From NCBI GenBank assembly GCA_025769875.1, contig JAGFNK010000058.1:62001-126000 (forward strand): 64,000 nt of DNA, read 5' to 3'. Source of the stretch: Russula earlei (Eukaryota > Basidiomycota > Agaricomycetes > Russulales > Russulaceae). The notes under the pieces are model-generated. The model was not told where the DNA came from. It searched no databases and saw only the letters and a list, made by a program, of their open reading frames with translations. Shown one piece after another: positions 34,165-44,941 of this stretch. The number at the start of each line of letters is the position of its first letter. The first letter of the stretch is position 1. A program made the translations under genes and the position numbers.

Positions 34165-35045
34165 TGTTACACCATTTTCCTTTTACGTCTACTTCTTACC
34201 TCTTGCTATGGACTGCTTGCTTGCGTACGTCCCTTTACTTACTGGTCTTGTGATCTCTTATGTCTTGTGATCCCTTCTGTGTTATCATGTGATCCATACA
34301 CGTCCAGGTAACACTGGATTGCTGTTACTTTCCCTTTGTTTGGTTCTCTTTCCATTTATATTCACTTCTTAGTTTCGACTGTGCAATGCTGCGCACCTAC
34401 TGTGCAGCACAGTTACTTGGTCCTGACTCATTCGTGGCCTCATTCCTATGACTCCTACTTATTATGACTCCTACTATACTAGTAGCACAGTCAAAGCGCA
34501 GCTATTGCTGTGCTTCTCCTGTATATACAAGCTCAATACTTTGTGACCAAAGCCCTAAGCTTGGTCTCTTGTAGAATCCAACCTACTCTTGTCCAACATA
34601 TTCTCCTGCAACCCACTTCGCTCCTAATCCTCAAACCACATCCACCTCTCCATTTCATCAACTCTTCACACACCATCTACCATCTACTCTTCGCCTTTCC
34701 CTTCCTTCCCTAAGAGTCTCTCTTCACTCCCCTGAGAAGAGCTCTCCTCCTTTAAGACCTACCTTCCTCTACTCTCTCTGCATTGTTCAAGGTCCTCGAC
34801 AGACTTGAACGCATATAGCTAGTGGAACCAGCCCTAGTCTATCCCATTACAAACTTACCCTAGCTTCTCAATGGACCGAGTCATACTAGGAAGGGTCTAT
34901 TGGCCATAACCTGTTTAGCATAAAACACTTCGACCGCTGCAGGGATCCTTACTCATTATACACGGGAACCAGCCCATTTCTTGAACACCTCTCTATCACC
35001 GACTTGTTTTCCGCTTGTGAACTGACATGGCTAGTTACCGTGACA
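34165..35045 (+). repeat. 3' LTR of chromovirus arm C
   Basis: 881 bp, TGTTACACC...CCGTGACA on the plus strand, inverted relative to the LTR of arm B at the far end of the complex. Preceded by the G-run polypurine tract. Its outer flank is the truncated pol of element D. Confidence 0.92.
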
Positions 35046-36749
35046 ATGCGGAAGGCTTTTTCCTCTTCAGGTCCCCAATGAAATGGATGATCTTTCTTGG
35101 TTAGGTTGAACTGGTCAGGCCAGATGGGAATATTGGTGTATGAATTGTGTGTAGAAATTACAAAAGCCTAAGAAGGCTTGGACTTCGGTAACATTACTAG
35201 GAGTTGGCCACCATGTTATGCCTACTAGTTTGTCTGAGTCCATTGATATGTGTCCTTGGGCTATGTGTATGCCTAGATAACTGATGGACACTTGACGGAA
35301 AGTGCACTTCTCTGGCTTAAGGTATAAGTCATGTTCCTGTAGGATTTTGAGGACTTTATGCATCCATTGATCTAAGTCATGAATGGTGTTTGTGAGGATT
35401 AGTATGTTGTCTAGATATACTACAACATGTCCTGTTGTGATCAATGGTGCTAAGATGTTATCCATGAATTGTTGGAATGTGGCTGGTGCATTACAAAGGC
35501 CAAAGGTCATCATAAGTGGTTCAAAGAGGCCTAAGGGTGTCTTGAAGGCTGCGAGGTGTTCATCACCTTGTCGAAGGCAGATGTTGTTATATCCCCATCA
35601 TACATCAAACTTTGTGAAGTATTGTGCCCCTTATAGTTTGTCAATCAGGTCTGGGATCAATGGTAGGGAGTAGGCATCTTTGATAGTGGTGGCATTAAGT
35701 CCTCAATAGTCCTGTACTGGGCGCACGGCACCACCTTTCTTTTCTATGAAGAAGAATGGGCTAGCTATTGGTGCTTTAGAGGGGTGGATAGTCCCTCTCT
35801 TGAAGTGTTCATCTAGGTATTCCTTCAAGGCTATTAATTCCTTTGGGGTGAGCTTATAGATGCCACAGTCTTTATGTGAGGCTTCTGGTTTGAGGTTAAT
35901 GGCATGATCCCATGGTGCATGAGCAGGGAGGCATTGGGAGGCTTGTTTGTCAAATATGCTCTGCCAGATCTTAAATTTGGTTGGGATTAGTTCCACAAGG
36001 GACTGTGTTGGCTGGTTATCCTTTGCCAATTTGGTAGATGTTGTACTCTTTGCTTGGATGCATAATGGGTAACACTGGAAGGCACTATAAATGTGTTGGT
36101 CAACTAGGGGTTCCTCCTTATCCAGTGTGTCCCAAAATATTAAGGCTGCTACGTGTTTGAATGATGGTTCTTCAGTTTCTGGGAAGGTGAGGGCCTTTAT
36201 CCACCTGCCACATGTACTGTGGGTTGATGGGACTGTTATGGAGGGTTGTGTCATTACACACGTTGCTGGGCAGTTTTGTAAAGTGATAGTGTCATTGGTC
36301 CAATTGATGTCTGGGTTATGGTGTCTTAGCCAGTCAGTGCCCAAGATAATGTCATGGTCTCCTATGTTGGTAACGAGGAATTCTGCCTGTTCATCATGTG
36401 TACCTCCTGTTGCTTTGATTCAAAGCCGTTGGATGGTGCTGTATCTGATCAAGCCATTTGTGTTTGTAGTGCCATCTACATTCTGCACTGGTAGAGGCTT
36501 CTGTAAGCTGCAAAGGTGGAGATTGTGTTGGTTCATGAATTGCTCATGGATGATCATTCCTTCTGTCTCGCTGTCTATGAGGGCACTTGCACCAATTTTC
36601 TTGCCACTGAGTTTCCCCACAAGTGTTACTTTCAAGGCTATGGAAGGGGATCTTATATTCTTTGTAATGACTCTGGGGTAATTGATTTGTACAGGTATAG
36701 TGGCAATCTGTACTGTATTCCTTAGTGGTGCACTAAGGGGTTCTATCAA
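35046..36749 (-). pseudogene. Element D pol: protease and RT
   Basis: The protease-like segment has LIDSETEG in place of the D-S/T-G-A motif (36420-36749). Next come the pre-RT linker (MGTDWLRHHNPDINW) and RT with FFFIEKKGGAVRPVQDY, FGLCNAPATFQQFMD and VVYLDNILI where an active element has YxDD. Several stops lie at 35580-35705. The last residues read like QFNLTKKDHPFHWG, the RT connection, before truncation. The changed active sites show that it is dead. Confidence 0.85.
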
Positions 36750-36799
36750 AAATCCATAGGAGCAGAATGGGGATGCGGAATGTTAGCAGTGAAATTTTC

Positions 36800-37701
36800 T
36801 CACCAGGTTACAAGAGAAGCAATAGGAACTGGGTCAGTGTCTTTCTGTTCAGGTTGTTCCTCCTGAATGGTAGCTGAATGGACTGCTGTCTGCAAGGATT
36901 GTCCAGGGTGGCAAGCACAAGCAGCGGCTTTCTTAGACCTGCAGTCTTTGGCCATATGATTGGGTTTGCTGCAGTAGTAGCACAGTTTTAGTTCTGTGCA
37001 TTGTTGCTTCTCAGCCTTTGTGAGAGTGTTGTGCAGGGCATTGTTGTTCCAGTGCTGTTCACCTGGTTCCCCTTGATAGAGATTGATTTCCACTGGGGCG
37101 TCTGGGTTGTTAGTGGTTAGACCCCTTGTTTGTACAGGTGGCTTCCCTGTATGGAATGATGGTGACATCCACATGTGATATACTTGATCAAACTCATGTG
37201 CCTTCTTGACTAGTGCTGCTAAGGTAGTGGGGGCAGGCATTATACCCAATATCTTGGTGTGGATCCCTTGATTCAGGATACAGTGGAAGGCAAACATTTT
37301 AGTGTTTTTGTCCACTTGTGAATGGGTCGCATGATGGGACCACTTTTGGTACCATTCATTGAATGGGGTGTTGCCTTGTTGAAGGGAGTGCATTAAGGCA
37401 TTCAATTCCAGTTGCACATCTGCAGGAATGAAGTGATCAGCAAATGCTGTTTTGGTTGTAAGGCCTGTGCCTTTGTTGTTAGTTCTTGGGCCCAAGTCCC
37501 TGCTGGGGTACCAATCTTGAAGTGTGTAAGGGCAGCTGTGACCCTCTTTCCTTCATCTGGGAATGAGTCCAGGTTGATATAGTAGTAGTTGTCTAAGGCA
37601 GCCCAGAATGTTTCTGCATTCTCTGCTTTGCCATCAAAGGCTTCTGGGGCAGTCCCAATGATACAATTCTGTTGTACCTGGGCAGGAACTGGTGCTGCCA
37701 T
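36800..37701 (-). pseudogene. Element D gag with CCHC knuckle
   Basis: A capsid-like segment from ATG 37701 (FDGKAENAETFWAALDNYY) shifts frame near 37410-37490 and continues to CYYCSKPNHMAKDC, a CX2CX4HX4C knuckle, ending at 36800. Expected role: RNA packaging. Upstream sequence (37702-37870) is Thr/Ser/Pro-rich. Confidence 0.85.
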
Positions 37702-37866
37702 TGGAGCAGGTTGTACTGGAGGTGGTGGTAGAACTGGAGCTGGTGGTATGAAGGGTACTGGTGGTGCTGCTTGTGCAGGTGCTACTGGTGGTGTTGGTGG
37801 AGCTGGCAGTGCAGGCAGGGCTGGTCCTGCCAGAGCTCTGAATGGAGGTAGAGGAGTTCAGGTTGT

Positions 37867-40324
37867 TCATGTAGGAGACAGAGGTGGTTGCAGGGGCGCT
37901 GCTACTGTGTGCTGTCCTACTGTTACAGGAGTTGGAAGGTGGCTTGGTTCTGGGGAGTAAAATCCCCCTGGTACTCTAGACGGGCCTGGTGTGGGAGTAT
38001 TCCCTTGTGTGGGTGTGAGAGCTCTAGTAACCTGTGATAGGATCCTTGATGCAGTTTCTACTGTGGCTTCAAGGGAGTGGGTAACTTCCACTTGTTCTGC
38101 TTCTTCCTGAGCAGTCAAGAAATCGACTGGTTTATGGTTTGATATGTGAAACTTTCAAGGTTTCTACTCCAGTGAACAGTGTGTCCTTTAAAGGTCGCTG
38201 TCCCTGTGAGGAGTTCAAAGTTGGTGAGAAATGCAAGTTCTGGTATGAGGAGGTGGAAGTTGTCTGGAGTAAGCACTACGTCTTGTTCGTCAATGTCCTC
38301 TCTTGCTTCCAAGGTCCAAGGATTGAGAAGGGAGCCATACTGAAAGATGGTTTGGTCACGGCAGTACCCAAGGTAGTATTTTTTTACCAATGCTGTATTC
38401 TATGTTGCAGAAGAGGACTTGGATTTGTAGTTTTTCATTGCTGTCAAGGGGTCTCCACTTGACTTCTTGTTCTCCCTTGCTAGACTCTTGGCCCATGGAC
38501 TTTTACCTGTGCCAGTCCTTATGCCACAGGCAATAAGGGTCTTTGCAGAAATAGGGGTGTTCTAGAGAGTGGAAGTGTTCCTCTGGTGTGCGGTAATAGA
38601 TGCGTCCAATGAAGCATATAGGTTTGTAAAGGTTCTCCCCCTTTACAACCTCTGCATACATTGCTTGTAAAATGGTGGGCTATTAGTCCCAAGACTTGTG
38701 CCAGATGCAGGTATAATGCTAATCCTTGTGCCAGTAGCAGTAGGGGTCCTTGCAATAGAATGATAATCCAAAAAGGTGTTGATCCCTTCTTGTGAGGTGA
38801 AAGATGTGGTTTCTGTGGTCATGTGGTCTGTAAAGGCCTTCGCCTTTTACCACTTCTGCATAGGTGGCTACTGGAATTTTAAAGGGGTACAACAGTCCAA
38901 TGAGTTGCATCCCAGGGGTATGTGACAGCATAGGCTGGTAATAGTATGGGGATGCCCCTTTGTTGGATTTGGAGGTTTTGGGTAATGCAGAAGTATTCTT
39001 TGGTAACACCAGAGTATGTTATGGCTACATGGCCTTTCCAGAGGAAGCCTTCGAAGTCTAAAGGGTGTGGAGCAAACTGGCTAATTTCTTCTATGGGATG
39101 GTCAATGCAAACAAAGGCTTGTGTTCACGTGTGCCACAATTCTTTGCAATGGTTCTTGAAGTCTAATAATTCCCTACATGTTCTATGGGGTAGAACTGAT
39201 CCTAAGTATGGTAATTCTGGGAAGTAGCACCGTAAGCCAACTATGGATCCTTGGGGAGACTCGTTACTACTTGAGTGTTCTACTAGAGGGGTAGCAAAAG
39301 GGGTTAATCAACCACTAGTAAAGGGAAGTGGGGCTGGAATAACAGGGGGAGTCAAAGGCAAGGGACAATCTACTTGGGAGCTTGAAACCGCAGAAGCAGA
39401 GCAATGACCTCTTCGTCTGTGAGAGGGTGCCAGAGTGGTTGATGTGGGAGATGTCTATCTCCTGGGGTCCACAGGTTTATACCTGGTGGCGTGGGGGGTG
39501 TGTCAGGACATAAGCTGCAATTGCACACCTCTCTGAGGCAGAGGCAGACAGCTGGACGAGTTGGAGTGGGGGACCAGTGGGTACGGATGCTGCTCATTGG
39601 GGTTCGTCTCACTATAGGGGTGAGAGGTCGGCTGATGGTAGAAAGCTCTTCGGGAACCAGGGGGCCTGTGTAAACTGCTGGAGGCAGGGAGTATAATCCA
39701 GCAGGGTCTACCAGATTCTGTGGAGCATCAATGATGCTGTGGGTCCATGTAGCTTCAATCCAGTTGTAAATATATCTCCTCCCTTCCACAAATGCTAGCT
39801 GGGGGGTTGCTTGTCACTCTCATATGGATTGGTTGAGGTGAAGATAATTGCACTGCACAGCAATGTGCTCATGTGTGAGGGTAAAAAGTGTCAGGTAGTA
39901 TGAGGCTTGTCCCTCCAACAGCTCCTGAATGAGGGTGTAGTGTTGGGGAAGGATCACCTCAGTCCAGAGCTTCTCATTGCTGTCAGTGAGGGTGAGGATG
40001 CTAGTCAGCTCCCCATCAAAGTTCCTTGAGTTTGAGATGTGCCAAAACAAGAGTTGGCAGCAAGTGGGTTTGACAAGGTGGTTTAAGGTGTCAACAAACA
40101 GGTTGTATTGCACCTGGTTGAGGATTTGTCCAAATGGGAGGAGGCCTACCAAATCTCAGAGGACGTAGGTGTTGTGTGACCAGATGTCAATCTGTTGCCA
40201 GTCGTAGATGTTGACAATAGAGATCGGGGGGAAGTAGATGTCACGAAGGATGGGAAGGTGATTAGCAATAAGCTCCCTCTGATGGAGGATTGCGTCGTCT
40301 TCCAAGTCATATTTGGAGTCAATG
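37867..40324 (-). pseudogene. Element D 5' region with tandem CKDPYC motif repeats
   Basis: Degenerate open frames on the minus strand upstream of gag. Two adjacent segments (about 38760-38870 and 38510-38650) each carry a GE-x-LY-x-P start and end in CKDPYC(Y/L)WHKD. A weaker echo, ENLYHPIEFINGRWYKL, is in the gag N-terminus of element A. Other pieces: MEGRRYIYNWIEATWTHSIID (near 39789) and PILRDIYFPPISIVNIYD (near 40240). I do not recognise the domain. The Cys/His spacing could bind metal, but this is speculation. Confidence 0.55.
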
Positions 40325-40378
40325 CTTGGTGTCATGAACCATTCCCCAGAGAGGGCCCTTGAAGGACCCTTCCTTATA

Positions 40379-40597
40379 CAGTGACCCAAAAAACCGTTCA
40401 AATGTTTTGTACATTTTCATTGTATTGACCATATCTAGAGAACCACTGCAGCTAATAATATGTAACTAGGTTTGTTTTCAAGCTCTACATCATAGCTTTG
40501 TAATGGTATACTTTATACAGCATACGCATAATTATTTAGGAATATATAAGGTATGTTTGCTGGTGTACCCATTTGAACAGTTTTTTGGCCTTGGTAA
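40379..40597 (+). repeat. Left terminal inverted repeat of the Tc1 element
   Basis: Starts CAGTGACCCAAAAAACC. Near its inner end (40569-40590) lies an inverted copy of the outer motif: TTGAACAGTTTTTTGGCC. Such paired sites usually bind the transposase. The right copy occupies 41781-41998. Confidence 0.88.
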
Positions 40598-40739
40598 GTG
40601 AATTCATTATTTCTCAGATTAAGATTCATATTCTTTCCCCAGAGGGCTAAAATCGAACATGGAGGTCATGTGACCTATAATAAACTCAAACCATGTGCAA
40701 ATAAGCCAAAACAGCTGCTTCTTCTTCACCAACAACATC

Positions 40740-41756
40740 ATGAATTCTCTTCTTCCTCATGAAGTCAACTACATCATCTCCCTTCTCCAGGCCAACCATT
40801 CAGTTCGTAACATTGCCAAGGCAGCACACAGAAGCATTGGTTCAATCACCAACATTCGCCAGAAATACCTTCCTGACCTTCCAAAGTCCTCTGGAGGTCG
40901 TCCTTCCAAGCTCTCTAACCTTGACATCCGCTTTGCCACATGCCTTCTTAGCTCTGGAGAAGCAGATACTGCTCCTCAGGTTGCTAGAAGGTTGGAGGTC
41001 ATCAAAGAGTCCACTATCTCCAATCAGACCATTCGAAACTACCTTAACAAGGCAGGCTTGAAGGCAGTTACAAAGAAGAAGAGGCCTTACCTTAAACCAA
41101 GTCACTATAGGGCCAGAAAGGACTTTGCAGAAAAGTACCTATACTGGACTGTGGAGGACTGGAAGAGGGTAATTTGGTCAGATGAGACCAAAATCAATTG
41201 TATGGGCTCAGATGGCAAGAAATGGGCTTGGAAAAAAAGAGGAGAGCACCTTTCTGAATGCCTTGTTCAGCCAACAGTCAAACATGGAGGAGGTTCCTTG
41301 ATGTTGTGGGGCTGCATGTCTTGGGAAGGAGTTGGGCATGCAGCAAAGATTGATGGAAAGATGGATGCTGAACTTTATTGCAGCATTTTGGAGGATGAAC
41401 TACTTGCATCTATCAAGTATTTCAAGAAGAAATGCAAAGATACCCTCTTTCAACAGGACAATGCCTCTATCCACAAGAGCAGGCTTGCCACATCTTGGTT
41501 CCAAGACCACAGAATTCAGGTCATGGACTGGCCAGCTCAATCCCCAGACCTCAATCCTATTGAGCATCTTTGGGCTCATCTCAAAAAGAAGCTTGCAGCT
41601 TATCCAACACCCCCTAAGGGAATCAATGAACTTTGGGAGCGCACACAGCTGGAATGGGAGGCCATTGATCAAACTGTTGTGCAGAATTTGATAGAAAGTA
41701 TGCCTAGGAGGGTGGAAGAGGTGTTCAAAGCAAATGGAGGATACACAAACTACTAA
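40740..41756 (+). CDS. Tc1-type DD34E transposase
   Basis: 338 aa from ATG 40740 (MNSLLPHEVN), usual Tc1 length. The N-terminal paired-type DNA-binding region includes a helix-turn-helix (RNIAKAAHRSIGSITNIRQ) and a GRPS linker. A second HTH follows near residues 75-120 (ISNQTIRNYLNKAGL). Catalytic residues: D in IWSDETKIN, D in FQQDNASIH and E in LNPIEHLW, with 34 residues between the last two. Also present: the glycine-rich KHGGGSLMLWGC box. It cuts and pastes DNA at TA sites. An in-frame GTG lies upstream, but the ATG gives the standard length. A TATA-like CTATAATAAAC lies near 40675. Intact coding and repeats suggest a recently active copy. Confidence 0.95.
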   Translation: MNSLLPHEVNYIISLLQANHSVRNIAKAAHRSIGSITNIRQKYLPDLPKSSGGRPSKLSNLDIRFATCLLSSGEADTAPQVARRLEVIKESTISNQTIRNYLNKAGLKAVTKKKRPYLKPSHYRARKDFAEKYLYWTVEDWKRVIWSDETKINCMGSDGKKWAWKKRGEHLSECLVQPTVKHGGGSLMLWGCMSWEGVGHAAKIDGKMDAELYCSILEDELLASIKYFKKKCKDTLFQQDNASIHKSRLATSWFQDHRIQVMDWPAQSPDLNPIEHLWAHLKKKLAAYPTPPKGINELWERTQLEWEAIDQTVVQNLIESMPRRVEEVFKANGGYTNY

Positions 41757-42917
41757 TTTTTGGCATATACCCTATTTAGATACCAAGGCAAAAAAACTGT
41801 TCAAATGGATACACTGGAAGAAATACCTTATATCTTCTTACATAATTATGTTCATAGTATATATAGTATTTCATTACAAAGCTATGATGTAGAGCTTTAA
41901 AACAAGCCCACTAACATGTTATCAGCTGCAGTGGTTCTCTAGATATGGTTAATACAATGAAAATGTACAAAACATTTGAATGGTTTTTTGGGTCACTGTA
42001 GGAGGAAACCCAGCCTCTATGGTGTCACCCTGTTCACACGAGCAAAAGGGGTGAGTAGAGGTGTCCACAATATCGTGCACGCATTGTTGCGCAAGCGATT
42101 CTCGGCACAATCGACATACAGCAAGCCCCACTTGAAAGCAACCCTTCTAGCCACAAAGGACAGTATTAGGGCCTTCCTAAGGACCCTTTGGAATGACTCT
42201 AGGAGCTCTACAATAGGCACTAACCTAGTATCAAAGACCCTACAACGTGTTATTAGACTAACTCTAATAACTATAGAACGAACTATAAGGCAATACTAAG
42301 GACCTTAATAGAAGTATTAGGGTCGACTCTAAGGACCCTAATAGAACTATATAAGGGCCTTATAAGATAACACTACTTCCCAACCAAATTACAAGTCCTC
42401 AAATGACCGGCCCTAAACTAACTATCAGAAAATGAATCAGTTGCTCACACGTGCACTAAAGCAGTGAACACGTGGACAATGAAAGCTCTTACTCATCAGG
42501 AGGAGCTTCTTACTCAGCAGCTTACTGAGCATGACTGAGCATGCTCAGTAAGCGTACTCTGACTTCTTACTCATCACTCTATTGTGCTTGATAACAAGGT
42601 TATGACTTGTTCCCTATTTAGCAGTTCTCTTGTGGTATATAAGCACTCAATAAAGTAGCAGACAGTCCTCAGACTGTCCATTTGTTTACGGCGCTCTCTA
42701 CCCCTGGGATACTCCTTTAAGGACCGTCCCCTTGTGACTAATCTGGCCTCTTCCCTGTGTGACTGTTCTACTCTCACAGTAACAGTACCTCTCTGGTATC
42801 TGTTACTACGCTGGACTCTACTCTTCGCCCACGAGGTCTTGGACATCTATTGACTCGTCTTCGAGCTTATCCCTCGCTCTTGAACTGGATAGTTCAACAG
42901 TGAGTCTTGACACTTGG

Positions 42918-43910
42918 GTTGAGGGAAACTGTGAATCTCAGAGGCACTGCAGAAAAACATTTTAATTCCTTGGCTCTAGTGTTACAAGGGTAGTTCTTAC
43001 TTTTTAAGAACTGTGCACTAGGTGGCTATATTGATGACACTCGGGCAAAGGGGGTCCAAAGTAAGCAAAGGATTCAAAGGGAGACATGGGAGGAAGCAAA
43101 AGTGAGACAAGGTGGGGTAAAGATGGAGGTTGTCTTGGGAGTTCAAGAAACTGTTCTTGAATGATATATATCCTCCCTCAGCTACCCTTAAGTAAGCATA
43201 TGAGTAATAAACTCTGCTGTCAAGGAAGTCATGAATGGAAGTGAGGAGGAAAGACCCTTGGTATGCAAATTGGTAAATGGGGGGCAGTGTCTCCAAATGG
43301 CAATGTATAGTGAGTTAAACAGGTAGTGGAGGCAACTGAAGGGGAAATCTATGTCTGGAGGGTGTATTCCTATGGAACTACACACCTTGAAGCTTGCTAG
43401 ATTAAATTGTTTGATGAGATCGCGGTTGGTAGGCAGTACCACAAAAGTGTGGGCAGTTTTGGCTGGGAATGGGGAAACAAAGGTGTCAGTGGATGGTCGC
43501 TGGAGCAAGTGACCTATAGTAGGGATGGAAGAGAGGGTGTCACATTGTCTGGCTTCCTCCAAAGGGCACCAGTGCTCTACTTCATTCTGTCAGACCCAGT
43601 AAACTTGGAACTGGTGGGGGTGAAAGGTGTACTTGGCACAGTCTGGAGGATTGAAGAAGCCACACAGGACCAGGGGAAGGTTTTCTTGGTCGTTGGAGGG
43701 GTTATCTTCTGTGTAAGTCCCTGGAAGGGGAAGAGCTGCAATGGGGGGAGATCCAGGTGGTGGAGACAGGCCCAGGACAAGGGGAAAAGATTGGGGAAGG
43801 GAAAGTAGTTGGATGTCAGGAGTGTGAGGCTCCAGGGACCCAGCAGTTGGAATGTTGTCAGACACTTGATGAGTCAACTGGTCAGCACAGCTTGGTAGAG
43901 ACTGTCCAGA
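42918..43910 (-). pseudogene. Element D leader region next to its 5' LTR
   Basis: Lies between the 5' LTR and the solo LTR insertion, continuing at 40324. Broken frames on the minus strand (MTSGQSLPSCADQ at 43916, SIHDFLDSRVYYSYAYLRV near 43230) look like decayed coding sequence of the same long 5' gene. No domain recognised. Confidence 0.5.
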
Positions 43911-44802
43911 TGTCAAGAGTCACTGTTGAACTATCCAGTTCAAGAGTGAGGGATAAGCTCAAAAACAAGTTGATAGATGTCCAAGATGGCATGGGCAAGA
44001 AGTAGAGTCCAAAGCAGTACCAAATACCAAAGAGGTATAGTTACTGGTAGAGTCGAGCAGGTACACAGGGAAGAAGCCAGAATGGTCACAAGGGGACGGT
44101 CCTTAAAGGAGTATCCCAGGGATAGAGAGTGCTGTAAACAAATGGACAGTCTGAAGACTGTCCGCTACTTTATTGAGCACTTATATACTACAAGAGAACT
44201 GCTAAATAGGGAACAAGTCATAACTTTGTTATCAAGCACAATAGACAGATGAGTAAGAGGTCGTGGTACACTTACTGAGCATGTTCACTGCTTTAGTACA
44301 CATGCAAAGCACCTGATTCATTTGCTGTTAGTTAGTTTAGGGCTGGTCATTTGAGGACTTGTAGTTTGGTTCAGGGAGTAGAGTTGCCTACAAGGCCCTT
44401 TAAATAGTTCTATTAGGGTCCTTAGAGTTGACCCTAATGCTTCCACTAAGGTCCTTAGTATTGCTTTATAGTTTGTTCTATAGTTATTAGAGTAAGTCTA
44501 ATAACATGTTGTAGGGCCTTTAGTATTGTGTTAGTGCCTATTGTAGGGCACTTAGAGTCATCATAAAGGGTCCTTAGGGAGGCCATAATACTGTCCTTTA
44601 TTGTTAAAAGGGTTGCCATTAAGTGGGGCTTGCTGTATGTTGATTGTGCCAAGAATTGCTTGCGCGACAATGCACGTGCGATATTGTGGACACCTCTTCT
44701 CACCCCTTTTGTCTGTGTGAACAGGGTGACACCATAGAGGCTGGGTTTCCTCTCATAAGGAAGGGTCCTTCAAGGGCCCTCTCTGGGAATTGGTTCATGA
44801 CA
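43911..44802 (-). repeat. 5' LTR of element D
   Basis: 892 bp, TGTCAAGAGTCAC...GTTCATGACA on the plus strand; TATA and CAATAAAG motifs near 44170-44190 read on the minus strand, matching D's coding direction. Its flanks do not repeat each other, as expected when only one LTR of a truncated element remains. Confidence 0.8.
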
Positions 44803-44941
44803 TTTCCCATCACTAGTGTATATATATTCTGGTGCCTCATAATCCAGTGCATTGCTATGTTTTGGTGGTCAGTACGATTTGTCCTTTGGCTCATCATCGA
44901 TATCCTTGGTCTTGACACCAAGGATGGGTGCAGTGTCTGAT

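Larger units (their letters stand above)
20215..35045 (+). mobile_element. Chromovirus arm C (Ty3/gypsy, decayed, 5'-truncated)
   Basis: Plus-strand order: gag C-terminus, protease, RT, [element A], RNase H, integrase, chromodomain, ORF3 [with a solo LTR inside], LTR (34165-35045). The 5' LTR and gag N-terminus are missing; instead the left end abuts arm B in inverted orientation. Without element A and the solo LTR, its stretch from 21795 to 35045 is about 4.5 kb, the same as arm B. Stops from CGA to TGA are frequent. Confidence 0.9.
40379..41998 (+). mobile_element. Tc1/mariner transposon, apparently complete
   Basis: 1620 bp with TA duplication (40377-40378, 41999-42000). Long inverted repeats (40379-40597 and 41781-41998) match over about 218 bp with scattered differences. 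It encodes an uninterrupted transposase. The related LTR at 43911-44802 shows the empty site (TTTCCTCTCATAAGG). Confidence 0.95.
40330..42912 (+). mobile_element. Solo LTR (about 960 bp) split by a Tc1 transposon
   Basis: Begins TGTCATGAACC and ends GTCTTGACA; flanked by the 5-bp duplication CTTGG (40325-40329, 42913-42917). It is the same LTR family as 43911-44802 but in the opposite orientation. TATATAAG near 42640 and CAATAAAG near 42650 mark the transcribed direction as plus. The duplication shows that this is an independent insertion into element D, not its paired LTR. Confidence 0.85.
35046..44802 (-). mobile_element. Gypsy element D (old, heavily decayed)
   Basis: Minus strand: 5' LTR (43911-44802), long 5' region, gag, protease, RT. 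It is cut off at 35045, in the RT/RNase H connection, by arm C. Inside it lie a solo LTR (40330-42912) and, within that, a Tc1 transposon. A TGG two bases after the LTR (minus strand, near 43908) could begin the primer-binding site. It belongs to a different family from A/B/C, since only general Ty3 motifs are shared. Confidence 0.82.

Noticed and set aside
8289..35045. Arms B and C as two independent insertions
   Set aside because: They share an 18-bp deletion and several identical stops not found in element A.
40330..44802. A single element with two inverted LTRs at 40330-42912 and 43911-44802
   Set aside because: The left one has its own CTTGG duplication, so it is a separate solo LTR; the right one fits as the 5' LTR of element D.
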